This document shows positions 1 through 12,025 of a stretch of 64,000 bases of DNA, one piece after another. The notes under the pieces were generated by a model. That model was not told the DNA's origin, ran no database searches, and was given only the letters and a program-made list of their open reading frames with translations. The position numbers and the translations under genes were made by a program. The DNA lies in assembly GCA_000231825.2 (NCBI GenBank), contig JH720296.1, positions 1,315,666 to 1,379,665 of the forward strand, written 5' to 3'. This DNA comes from Tetrahymena elliotti 4EA (taxonomy: Eukaryota > Ciliophora > Oligohymenophorea > Hymenostomatida > Tetrahymenidae). Every line of letters starts with the position of its first letter. The stretch's first letter is position 1.

Positions 1-3000
1 TTGATTTAAATCTTTTGAAACATCATTAAATGTATGATTAGTTACACTAAATTATTTCTATCCATTCGTATTTTATAATGTTTTGGAATTGTTTTATTAT
101 CTAGGATTAGATTTTGATCTATAAGACTAGGCTGATTTCAATGGAGACCTAAAATAATTAATATAAGAACTTTTTAATGCCTCATTATATGGCTTTGTGG
201 GTCCACTTTTAGTATACTAAGTTTATTATCCGTTTTTTGATGTATTAAAATTTATATTTGTATTTCCACTCTACATATTTGGTGTGTTTTGAAGTAATGA
301 TTTTAAGCAAGGTCCTTATGGATAGCCACTATTGCTAGAGATATTTTTAAAATAGTTATCAACTAAGTTTAAAACTATACTTTCACTTTTCTTATATTGA
401 ACTGCACTTGAAGGTATTTTAGTTTGTTCACCTTACTCGAATTTTTGCATTTATTGTAAATTTTTCTTTTTCTATTCTAGTTTTCTTTTAAGGTAGTCAA
501 ATCTATGAGTTTACTAGCATATGCTTGAAACATCAAGCTTTACAGGATGCTTTGTATGTATGAGCTATTTGATAGCTTTTTATTTGAATTTTAACACTTA
601 TTAGGATGTTTTTTCATAGTCAAGATCATACATCATACATTTTTAGTTAGAAATACTTAATGGAATCTTTTACTGAGTTTTCTGAATTTCTAACATGGCT
701 GAGTATTATTTCCTTTTGCTCAAAGAATTATTTTATAAGTCATCATCTATTAATTGATAGTTGTTTGAAAAAATTAATTCATCTAGAGCTGAACTAGAAT
801 GATCTCTTAAAAGTTGCTGTTTTTCATCAATTAATTATTCCAGATATGTGTTCGATTTGCAGTATTCATCCAAATCTGTTACTAATCTCTATTTGCTTAA
901 ATTTTTTATTTATTATTTTTATCTTGGAGTTGTCTAATAATTATTATTTTATTATTTTCTAGATATACTCACTGATTTAGATTATTAATCTATCAAAAAA
1001 CTTTATTTTCTATCATTAATATCTTACACTTATAAATTGTTTCCTTTATTTAAGATAAAGCTTCTTCTTTGGTTTTCTTATCTCTGGTATATCATCTCTG
1101 GAGAAATATCTCTATTATACTGAGGAGTTTTTGCAATGTTATTTCTATTTTGAAAGTTATTTTATGTTTTCATCATTATAACATTTTCTCCTCTATTCTG
1201 ATTTTATGAATATGATTTCTCTCCATCTACACAAAATAAAGTCTTACTTTGAACATTTAAATTAGATTTATTTTATTTAGAAGGAAAAATATTATTTTTT
1301 TCTACAAATTAGGAATTCTAATTATTCTTAGCACTATTGATAAAAGAAGCATTTTAATTAAACTAAATTTAATTTTGTTTGTAAACAGTTTTAGGAGTAA
1401 ATTATAATTAATTTAGATTTTTTATATAATCTGATTGTTCTCTTTAATAGATAAAATCTAAAAAATTTATGTCTTACTCTTTCATCCCTCTCAACTCACT
1501 CCTTCTATGCTTAGATGAAACATTGTTTTGAGAAAATTAATTATTCAATTTAGAATTATTTTCCCCTTGATTAGAAAAATACTTTTGTTGTATTTCATTT
1601 TCCTATTACTGTTAACTTGGATTATTTAAATTAATTTTTTTTTCAGGAGAAATGCTTTAAGAGGGGTAAATTTGATATGAACCAAGTGCATTATAAGCTA
1701 TTTAAGTGAGATCTTAAAGTTTAGAGAAGCTATTTTAACTAGCCAATACTTATTAAAAGTCTTAATTTTCTTCAGTTAAAACAATGCTATTTACAGTACT
1801 CATTTTCCTTAAAATACGAGAAGCTCTCTATTTATTTTTAACAGTCATTTAATTCACAACCCTTTAATCAGGTTAAAGTTAAATGCTTGATTTTTTTTCT
1901 GGTTCTCTCAATCTATCTAAACTATATTTTTCTAAAGGATTGCCTGTTTTACAGACAAGCATATTAGCAGATTTTCCTTAAATGTATGGGCTTAAGCTTT
2001 TGTTTGAAATTACTTTTTAAATTCTTTCTTAATTTTTTGTTTTCCATACTACCTTTTACTAAACCAATTTATTCAAAAGTAAATAAACTTTTTATAAATT
2101 TTTCTGCTTTTGATATATTTTTTCCAAAACAAATGTATATGGTATTTTATGGACAATTGCTTTATCGCTACTCACAGTTGCTGTATATTCTCTCTTTTGC
2201 TAATTAAGAAAGCATTTCTTTTTTTCTTCAATATTTATAGAATCATCATCGTCATTTTATTCTTACATTTCAAAATCATTTTTTAAATAAAGATTTTCCT
2301 CTCCAAAATATTGTACTTCAGATATAATGTAGATTTGCTATTACCTTTTAGGTGGAGTTACTCTTGAGTTTTCTAAATGTTCTATCTAGGATTATATACG
2401 CTTTGAAAAGTTAATTTAACCATGACTTAATACATAAAAACAATCAGCTAACTCATTTTCGTTATAAACTACACTACCATATATAAAAGTTCTTGGTTGT
2501 TAAATATATGAAAGTTAAATTATGTGTTCTTTTTTTAATAGCAATGAAATGGCTGTTTTTTAGGCACCTTAATCAAGAGTACTTAAAATTGGATTTTTAA
2601 ATTTCACATAAGAGCTAATAATTGAGTTAAAAATATCTCTATTCACATAAAATACAGAAGTATCTTTAAGGCATTTAATAGTTGCATGCCTCTTTCCTCT
2701 AAATATTAATTCCTTCTCCCCAAAATATTCTCCATTTCCCAAAATCTTTGTTTTTGGAATTTCTAAACCATCTGAAGAAAATCTAGCCATTTCTTCACCT
2801 ATCTGTTCTTAAATTTCTCCTTTCCAAACTATATAAAAATACTAGCATCTTGTGCATACCTACCATTACTCTAATTCATTTTATTCCCTTAAGCTTTTTC
2901 CACTGGGGCTTTTATCCTCAGATTTACTTTAATCTAAATTATTAATATCTCCATTTTCATCTTAGCCAATATTATTTAAACCTTGTTAATCAATTTATTC

Positions 3001-4044
3001 TTTAGATTTCTTTTTATCATTGGCACTTTATAGAAATTAAATCTAAGAATTTTATAATTTTATATCTTTTTATTCATATTATATACTTCTATTTTCATTC
3101 ATACTTTATGTTTGGAGATGGTATTATCCTTTGGCTAATTTAGAATTCTTTGCATTCTTAGTCGGGCAATCCTCGTCACATCTTATTTTACCATCTTCAT
3201 AAATTAATTAATTTTAATTGTATTATTTTAACTTTAAATGTGAAAAAAGCTTTATTTGTATCTCTTAGAGCCTAGACTCTACTTATCTTTAAACTTCTCT
3301 AATTTTTCTATCATATTCATCTATCTTTTAATAGTACTCATAAGGATTATTCTCAATTGATATCTTTTCAGAAGAATGATACTTTTTAGGAGATTGAATT
3401 TTATTGTAATTTAAAGCCTAATCACTTCTTTACTTATTACTTTTATCATTCATTCTATTTTATTATTTATCATGATCTTCTTATTTTAAACCTTCTTTAT
3501 AAGTACCTTCTTCTTGTTTTAAAAGCTTTAATTATTCATCTCCTTTTATCTTTGATTGATCATTATTTTTAAATTATTGATTTTTAACATAGACTTCATC
3601 TCTGTTTGCTGATGCGCTTTTTAATTACCTAGTAAAATGTAACATTTCATTTTATTTTACTGTTTATACATCTCTTTTTTCAGATGTTTAAGATTTTTTA
3701 GATTATTTATTTTTTATGTAATGAGAATTTGTATGATTTTTTAAGAATTCTTTTGATTCAGATACTCCATTTTGTTAATCATACTCCTCTGATATTTTTT
3801 TGTTTAATTATTCACTCAGGTATTGCCATAAATCTTAGAAAAAAGGATGTTTATTTAAATTTTATTATAAGAAGTAAATTTAATCATAATCTTTTAGTTC
3901 TTCTAAAGGATTTTCTATGATTATTTTTTTTATCTTCTCTTCTACATCATTCTAATTCTCTTATCCCTATTTATTTTTTTAACTGTTTATTTTGCTTAGC
4001 ACATTTTACCATTTTTAGTTCGTTTTTTTTTAAAAAATATTCAT
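1..4044 (-). CDS. Protein with two cyclic-nucleotide-binding domains (3' end cut by window)
   Basis: At least 1,348 codons open without TGA, reading from 4044 off the left edge; the frame is the same at the ATG, at both domains and at base 1, so no intron is needed. The first cyclic-nucleotide-binding (CNB) domain lies around residues 400-490: YFYIVWKGEI, then a phosphate-binding cassette FGEKELIFRGKRHATI with its Glu and Arg in place. The second, around residues 518-635, begins FIYGSVVYNENEL and has FGEENLYL and REYTATV, separated by an acidic insert of about 30 residues. The rest is Q/N/S-rich and probably disordered. No kinase or channel segment is seen inside the window. Such domains bind cAMP or cGMP in the family; the ligand here is unknown. 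The start at 4044 (MNIFQKKTNQKW) is the most upstream in-frame ATG I checked before composition turns non-coding. Confidence 0.85.
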
Positions 4045-4304
4045 CTAACAATATTTATAATAGCAATTTTTGTTTAACAAATTTACAAAAATAATTAGTA
4101 AATTTTAATTACTTTTTTACCAATAATTAACTAAAAAGATGTAATTCACTTATACTACAGTAAGCGTAATAAAATTATATTTAGAATTTTATTAACACTA
4201 ATACAAATACTCATAAAAATTTCCAAAAATTCAGATGATCAAGAATGCCTTATTTTATCTATATAAATTAAGTAATTTTTTAAGATTCTTATTTAAATTA
4301 TTCA

Positions 4305-4450
4305 TTTCTACTCAAACAAACTATTCTGAAATAAAGAAAAAGAATCAATTAAAAATTAATTTATTTCAGAGAAACTATTTTATCAAAATTATTTATTGAT
4401 TGCTCTTGTATAATTTACAATGCAGAAAACAATTAATTGAAATTCTCATT
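4305..4450. repeat. Direct repeat copy 1 (~145 bp)
   Basis: Begins catttctactcaaacaaac and includes CTGAAATAAAGAAAAA, TCAAAATTATTTATTGATT and AATTGAAATTCTCATTA. The same blocks recur in the same order at 4492-4630 with many substitutions and small indels, so this is a diverged tandem-type duplication rather than simple AT richness. Confidence 0.6.
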
Positions 4451-4491
4451 AAACTTTTTTTAACTTATATTTGTTATTATTAAAAATAATC

Positions 4492-4630
4492 CATTTCTCT
4501 AACACACTATCCTGAAATAAAGAAAAAAAAACAAAAAAAAAATTAATCTTTTTGAAGATATTTTAATCAAAATTATTTATTTATTATTTAATTTGCAATA
4601 AAATAAAACTATAAATTGAAATTCTGATTA
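4492..4630. repeat. Direct repeat copy 2 (~140 bp)
   Basis: Begins catttctctaacacactatc and contains CTGAAATAAAGAAAAA, TCAAAATTATTTATTTATT and AATTGAAATTCTGATTA in the same order as copy 1. It starts 187 bp after copy 1. Confidence 0.6.
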
Positions 4631-4820
4631 TTGAAAATAATATTTCAGCATCTTCCTTCTTTGTTTATTTAATTTTAAAAAATGAATTACTTTTAGATAT
4701 AAAAATGAATTATTTTTGAAAAGAAAACTCTTTTAAGCAGAAAAATATAAAAAATAAAACAGATTTTTTTATTGATAATTAATTTAAAATTTCATAATTT
4801 TTATTAATTTAATTTATTGT

Positions 4821-6771
4821 TCAAACTTTGCTATAATCTAACTTAGATTCTAATTTTTTAGCTTCTTTTATCTTTCTTGCAGCCTTAAAGAAATCTTCTT
4901 TATCAACGTGATGTTTATCAGCTCTAATGGCGAACATACCTAAATATTGATAAAATTATTTAGAATTATATGATTAAAATATTATTTTTACCTGCTTCAG
5001 TACATACGTTACGTAAATCAGCTCCATTGAAATCTTCAGTAAGCTTAGCGAGTTCTTCAATATAATTTATTTCACCCAAAATAGTAATAGATTTCATATG
5101 AATACTTAAAATTCTAGCACGAGCTTATTCGTTAGGTAAGGGAATTTCTACTTTTCTATCTAAACGACCAGGTCTCATGAGGGCAGGATCAAGGACATCA
5201 GGTCTGTTTGTAGCCATAACAATCTTGACTCTCTTTAAATCATCAAAACCATCAATTTAGTTGAGGAGCTATTAATCATAAATTAAATATTTTTAATAAG
5301 TTATAATTTTAATAAAAAATGATTTACTTCCATCAAAGTTCTTTAGATTTCTCTATCTGCAGAAGAACCTTCTGAGAATCTACGACCACCAATAGCATCG
5401 ATTTCATCCATAAATATAATACAAGGTTCGTGTTCTCTTGCAAAAGCAAACATTTCACGAATAACTCTTGCTGATTCACCAATATATTTATCTACAATAC
5501 CTGAAGCTACAACCTTCAAGAATTTGGCATCAACATTATTAGCAAGAGCTCTTGCAATCAAAGTTTTACCAGTACCAGGAGGTCCGTACATCAAACAACC
5601 CTAATAAATAATAATTTATTTCATTAATAACTTTAATTTAACTTGTTGCTAATTTATTACTTTGGGAGGCTTAACACCAACTCTCCTAAACAATTCAGGA
5701 TTTGTAATTGGTAATTCAATAGTCTATTTAATATGTAAAATAATAATTATTTTATTTATAAAAAATATTTTTATTCTAAATATTTAGCATGCTTATTTTT
5801 AATTGCTTATTTAACTTCTAATATTAGTTATAAAATTTATTATTTCCTAATCAGTATTTTACAAAGTAAAAAATTCTAAAATTTCAAACAATCAATTTTG
5901 AAGCACACTAAATCGACTTATTAATTCCATAACTAAATAAGTATATTACTTCTCTAAGAGTTCTAATTTAATCGTCCAAACCACCAACATCATCAAAAGT
6001 AACTTTACCAGGGTCTTCGTGTAACATATTATATACCATAGGATCTACTTCTCTGGGTAAGATTCTGACAATTGTGTAAGTATTCTAATCTAAAGCTACT
6101 CTTGCACCTTTATAACATTAATGTTTATTTTAGTAAATAAAGGGGCAGCATTTTTAAATATTCATTGCTCAAAAAACAACTAATTACCTATGACAAGCTT
6201 TTCTCTATTAATCTTTGATTTAACACCAACTACATATCTAGGTCCACTTGATGATTTTACGATGTCTATTAATAAAATTTTTATTAAATAAAGAATGAAA
6301 TGATTTAGATCTCATTAAAATAATGAATTTAGGCTTTTCATTTCACCAACTTTAAGTTTTTTTAAATAAATTGTCTCGCAACTTTGTTTTTTTGATGAGC
6401 TTTAAAATAGAAAAAACTAATAAAATTTTTACATTTTTCTTCATTAATTTGCTTTAAAACTTCACCAATGGGTTATCCTACACTTTGAATAGCTTTAAGC
6501 TAATCATCAGTTTTATCTAATAGCTTATTCAAGTCACGCAAGCTGAATCTTTCTGTTTTAATTAGAAATATAATTTTAAAAACTATTAGAAAGCAATATC
6601 AATATATCAAATCAAAGCAAGCTTAAAATGAAGCAAATGCTTAAACAGTCTTTAGATGCTTTATATGATTAAATATGAATTATTACGCTTTTTTAATTCA
6701 TTTTCCATTTTTTCATGATCACGCTTAACTTTAAGGTAATTTTAAACTACGGGATTGTCAGTAGAAGCCAT
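4821..6771 (-). CDS. RPT4: 26S proteasome regulatory ATPase subunit Rpt4 (PSMC6/S10B type)
   Basis: AAA+ ATPase of the proteasome base ring, which unfolds ubiquitinated substrates. Eight exons: 6771-6687, 6552-6433, 6265-6188, 6107-5950, 5723-5661, 5600-5328, 5268-4992, 4939-4821. All seven introns are GT-AG and the exons sum to 1,173 nt, giving 390 aa, the usual Rpt4 length. Walker A GPPGTGKT is near residues 174-181 and Walker B FMDEID near 231-236. The run [20 protein letters not shown] and the block [19 protein letters not shown] are diagnostic of Rpt4 among the six Rpt paralogues. The N-terminus ([14 protein letters not shown]) is followed by a short helical segment with [17 protein letters not shown], as in Rpt4. 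Stop is TGA at 4821-4823. Essential and conserved, so its intron phases are a good internal check of the ciliate code. Confidence 0.97.
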
Positions 6772-8018
6772 TTGTTTATATTTTAAATTATTTAGTTGTT
6801 TATGAAAATCTATATCTTTATTTATTGTTAATAGATAATTTTCTTGCTTTTTTATTTCTTTGATGTTTTTGAAATATATTAAAGGTTTAAATATTATTTA
6901 ATCTTATTTGAATAAATAAAATCTTTTGGAACTTTATGAATGAAAGTGAAAAACTGATATTTCAATGCAATTAATTGCTTGTTGTTAATATGCATTCACT
7001 CACATTGATATATAAATAGATAGATACATACATTCACATTTCTGGTAACTCTTAACAAAAGTGATGATGATACTCATTATTTTCTTTATATCCAATTATG
7101 CTCTTCAAAGATCAGAGAAATTTGTTTTCTTCTTATCTTCGATTCTTTTTAATACTTTATTTATCAGAACAATATATTTAATAACGATTTAGTATTTTAT
7201 GTAGAAGTAATTTATAAGTTTCTACTAAAATTAAACAAAACTAACATTTTAAAAATTAATTTAATTCTATTTCATAAAAAAATATTTCATTTTATTTTAA
7301 AATCTTTATTATTTTTTATTTTCATTTATTAATTAAAAAATTATAAATTTAAATACTAAAATTTGTTTGATTAAACTTAAACTCGTAGCAGATTCCATTA
7401 GGAATAATTAAATCAGCATATTTTTTTAATATCCATTTTTTTTATTTTTATAATAATATTGAAAATCTAGATTAATAATTCAAATATTAAAATTTAGAAT
7501 TTAGTTTGATTTAATTTAAAATAAGATTACTTTATTTTTAACATTTAAGAATAATCTTATACATAATAAATTCAAATAACTAGATTCTGATTAGATTTTT
7601 TTTAAAATTAAATTCCTCAGATTAATTTATTTTTTATTCTTTGAAAAAAACAAAAACTTTTTTAGAATAATGATGATACTTTTGTGAAATTTATTTAATG
7701 AAAATAGATAATAGAAAATTTAAATAAAATACTTTTCAATAGAAAATTAAATAAATTATTTCTATTTTTTATATTTAAATTAGAAGTTATAAATTAGATA
7801 AAAATTTACAGAAATATTTATTTTTTCTTTGAACTTAATTAATTATTTTATTTATATAATTTAATTAAGTTGTCTAATGATTAACTTATTTAATTTTATG
7901 TTTTTATGTTTTAGTGATTTTTTTTTTGAATAATTATTTGGTTGTAAATATTTTATTATTATATTTTAATTTATTAAATTAAATACAATTTATAATTTTT
8001 CCTTTATATATATTTTAT
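6772..8018. other. Intergenic, no gene seen
   Basis: About 1.25 kb of very AT-rich DNA with long A and T runs, upstream of Rpt4 and downstream of the PP2C gene. A run of TAGATA-like tetranucleotides near 7015-7030 is the only regular structure noticed. Confidence 0.6.
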
Positions 8019-11000
8019 TCATTTTACTTCTTCATAACCTTCTTTCAATCCTTAAATAAAGAAAGCTATGCATGTTATGTCATCTACAGAATCTCCTTCC
8101 TTTTATTGAAACATATTTTCTTTAAAAATCTTTTACATATTCAAAAAAATTACCTTGAGCCATTCTTTGTGAGAAAGAGATATTATTTTATCTACACCTT
8201 CGTTTAGCTTTCCTTCTCTGAAATATGGAGATATTATTCTTGTTATCTTTAATATGATGATAAATTTTAGAAATTTTTTGAAAATTTATTTTACATCAAC
8301 ATTAGATAGAAATTCCCAAACTCCATCAGAAGCTATTATAATCATTTTATCTTCATCAGTTAAAGTATGTTAAATGATATCTGGATCACATATAACTCCA
8401 CATTCTCTTCCCACGGAATCTCCCATACTCCTAAATTAGTATTAAAAAGAATTATTAATTTTAAATAAATCTAAAAATACCTGCTCATTGCAAGTCCAGG
8501 TAAGTCCATATGTTTTTTCCAAACTCTGTAAATTCCAGCTTTCTCTCCATCTTCATTGACACTTTAGTCTACTCTTCCTCCATTAGCATTAATTCTTGCT
8601 CTTTCTTCAGGAACTTCTGGCTTATGATCTTTTGAAAGTTCTATTTATTTCCATTCATTATTAGAAGTCTATCTAATAGCTATTGCTCTGGAATCTCCTG
8701 TGTTGGCACAGTATAGCTCATTTCTGTATTATAGGACTGTCACTGCTGTGCAACCACTCATTTATACATCAAATTGAGTTTACCCTAAGAGCTCTTTGTT
8801 TGTTTGCTAGTAAGCCCTCCTTAAACAACTAGGAATATCTAAATCTTATGATTCAAGTCCTCCACTTTATTTAATCTCTTTCATCAAATGTTTTTAAACA
8901 CCCTTTTTAACAAAATTTGATACCTGTGTTCCGTATTCACCTTTTTATTTTAATTTAGTAATTTAGTAAATTGAATTTGATCTTAAAGTCTTTATTAAGT
9001 AGTAAATAAATACCATGGCCATCATATACTCCAGATAAGCTGCAGTGTTTATCTCCCATAAAATTGAGTTAGAGTAAACCAGCATCTTAATTTTATTTTC
9101 TAATAAATTAAGAATACTGTCCAGCTTTAGTTTTTAATAAAGAATTCATTTAAGGATACTTAAACTTTGTTAACTAAGCATGCGGTTTATTTACAGTGAG
9201 TTTATTGCTCTACAAATTATTCTTTATTTAATTATTTAAAAAATTCAGATTTATTTTGATATTTTTTTATTTAAATAAATTACATTTAACTGGTTTTTCC
9301 TTTGATTTGTTGATGACATTTATTGAATAATTTACTGTTGATAACTTCCCATACTTGAATTTACTTCTCTTTATGGAATTTAGAATTCATTTTATTTTTT
9401 CTCTTTATAAGAAGGTAATTCGTTGTTTTCTTTAATAAGCTTAAGTTTTTTTTCAAATTTTTTTATTTAAACTAAATCAGATGAGTTATTTATTATGTTT
9501 GAGTTAAAAGAGCTATCAGATTAATCTGGTGATTAAGCCAAAGGTCTAATCAGCTGATTAGGATAGTTTTCAATCTTCTTCTACTCTTACTATGTTTACT
9601 AGCCATTAATTTTGGTTTGATTTTAAATTTGTTTATATTTTATTATGTTATATCTAGGGCTGTGTCCAATAATTGTTTTGGGAGATTAGCCATTTAAAGA
9701 AACTGGAGAGTTTGTAGTGTTTTGTTGATTTTCGGTGGAAGTATCAGCACCATCTGAGCTTTCTTTTTATAAATAAATATTTTTACTTCCTAAGTTCTAT
9801 TAAGCTTATCTTTAGTATGAAGCTAGTTAAGGGCTAGTAGCTGTAGAATCAAAGTCATTTATTGTTGGGCCATTAGATTGTGCTTATGAAGATCTCCTAT
9901 CTTTATTAATACTTAATTTGAAATTATCTTGCTCATTATTTGATTTTTTTATTTTTTGTGTTGATTAACTCTCTTCGCTATTTATTTAAAAATTTATATG
10001 AGCATAAAGCTTCTATTATCGAAAACATAAATAAGTTATTTCTTTAATAGCATTACTGATTATTATTTTATCATAATAATAAAATGTATATTATTAATAA
10101 ATTATAAATTTCATGCTAAAATATTTTAAAATTGTAATTTGAGTAAATAATCTACATCTTCTGAGATATTCTGTACATAGGAGGAGAAGGATAATTATCG
10201 AGTTTTGGAAGACGAACATCGTTTTAATTTTGTGTATCATTTTCTTTGTTTTAATTTGGGTAAGCAGAGAATTGTTAATTTTAGAGAGATTATTTTCTTT
10301 TGTCACCTCCATAATGAATTTACTAAGGATTTTTCTTCAAGTCTTATCTTTAAAGAGAGCCACTTACATTATTATATGCAAAGGGATGAGTATCAGATCC
10401 TTAGTTTAAATTATATTCTCTATAAATATTTTTATAATAGATTAATTTTGGTGGCAAGTAAGGTAAGTAAGGTTGGTTTTTGCATTTAAAATACTTGCTC
10501 TTTCGTTCGATATTTTGTAATTTTAAATATCAAAAATACAAATTGTTACAAATAATAATCAATTGTTTTTTTGACAATTAATGATAATAGTGAAATTTCT
10601 ATTTAAAATGCGTTATTCTTAACAAAATTATATACTACTTAATAATCTGTGCTGAAGCCTACTTGTTGTTCATCACAAACTTCTTTTTTGTAAACTGGTC
10701 TGGAGGAGTTTTGAAAATAAATTCAGTATGATTTCCTGACATTTAATTTTATGCAACTATTATTTTTGAGCTCTCTTTTTTGCTCATTTCTAGTTTATTT
10801 TGTTTTTTGCTAAAATCGTTTTCGGGTAATCCTATTAGGTTAAATCAAAAAATTTACACAAATTGTGGAGTTAGAAGCAACTAATATTATGAATTTTACC
10901 TTTGGAGTATAGTTATGATATAAATTTATTCTAAGAGGACCCATACATGTTATTATTAGTAGATTGTTAATTCTAGTGATGATTTGCTATATTTTTTATA

Positions 11001-11182
11001 AAAATAATAATTAACTCCTAAAAATGCTAAGAGTAGAAATAAATATGTTTAAGTAAAATTTTATTACATTAATCGATTTATTAATTGCTACTACCTTTAT
11101 AAAGTTAATTTAATCGCGACTTAGGAGGCTAATACTATGATAGTCTTTAATCATATTCTAGTTTTAATGAATTAGAGTTCAT
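8019..11182 (-). CDS. PP2C-family (PPM) Ser/Thr phosphatase with long N-terminal extension
   Basis: Metal-dependent protein phosphatase. Ten exons: 11182-11095, 10986-10900, 10831-10639, 10497-10156, 10055-9284, 9209-9014, 8940-8481, 8430-8295, 8246-8154, 8099-8019. They total 2,448 nt (815 aa) and every junction keeps frame. The catalytic domain occupies about residues 520-810: SGVYDGHGEYGT (metal-binding DGH), MSGCTAVTVL, ELYCANTGDSRAIAI, SMGDSVGRECGV, MIIIASDGVWEFLSNVD and DSVDDITCIAFF. The metal-coordinating aspartates seen in the family are all present. Residues 1-500 are Q/N/S-rich without a known domain; the N-terminus reads MNSNSLKLEYDQRLSQYQPP. The C-terminal half is certain. The first four exons rest on splice phase and composition, and the acceptors at 10497 and 10986 are my best choices among alternatives. 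Confidence 0.88.
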
Positions 11183-12025
11183 TCTATATTTCTACAATGA
11201 TAATAAGAGAAATTTCAATACTTTTGGTAATTTGATCTATATATTTTTTAATTACAATTCTTTTTAAATCTCTTTAGCTTCTTAATTATCACAAAAAATA
11301 CAGTCGTAAAAATAATTTATCGAATTTAATAATCAATAATCAAAGGTTAATTAATCAAATGAATGATGATTTTTTAAAGACAAATAAAAATCTGGTGAAT
11401 TGCTTATTTTTTTAAGCAACCTCAAGGTTTTCTGTAGAAAATAAATTAACCTATCTTTAAAATTTATGCTTAAGCTACTCAAATTATGTATTTATTACAT
11501 GCAATTTATTTCTTATAAAGATCTCTAATCAAGCATAACAAAGCATTATTTTATCTTTATCTATTTTTAAAAAATTACATATTTTTAAAATTAGAAATCA
11601 TACTCTAATATTTTTAAAGAATTTTGAAAAAAATTTTGTGTAGAAAATATTTGATAGATTATTCGGCTTATAGAAAAATCATACTAGTAAATACAAAATA
11701 AATTAATAAGACAAACAGAAAATATAAAAATACAAAATTTGAAAAGTGTAAAAGAGTTAAAATTTAATTTATATTGTAGAAAGATATGATCATTTTCAAA
11801 AGAGAATAAATATAAAATTAATTTTCTTAAAATTGAAGCACTAATTTAATTTAGACTAGCAGCTATTAATCATTTTGATCATTTTAAATCTACTTAATTT
11901 GATAGAAATTAATTATAAAATTTTTTGATTTTTTGGTGTATCTATTTATTATTAATTAATTAATTATTGGTGTGGGTTTGAAAGAAATTATTATTTCATT
12001 TAAGGTGCTTTGAAATTAATTGATG
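11183..12025. other. Intergenic, no gene seen
   Basis: About 0.84 kb of AT-rich DNA between the PP2C start and the next gene's stop, both on the minus strand. A short perfect inverted repeat (TTGCTTA, six-base loop, TAAGCAA) lies at 11400-11419; it is isolated and of unknown meaning. Confidence 0.6.

Larger units (their letters stand above)
4045..4820. other. Intergenic region with a diverged direct duplication
   Basis: Very AT-rich spacer between the 5' end of the CNB-domain gene and the 3' end of the Rpt4 gene. No coding frame was found. It holds two diverged copies of a segment of about 140 bp (listed separately). Confidence 0.7.

Noticed and set aside
5343..5594. Stand-alone short AAA ATPase gene or pseudogene fragment
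   Set aside because: It is one internal exon of the intact eight-exon Rpt4 gene.
10205..10489. Plus-strand 94-codon frame with an ATG
   Set aside because: It is antisense to PP2C exons, whose minus-strand reading (for example QGSDTHPFAYNN, RLPKLDNYPSPPMYRIS) is more protein-like and splices in phase.
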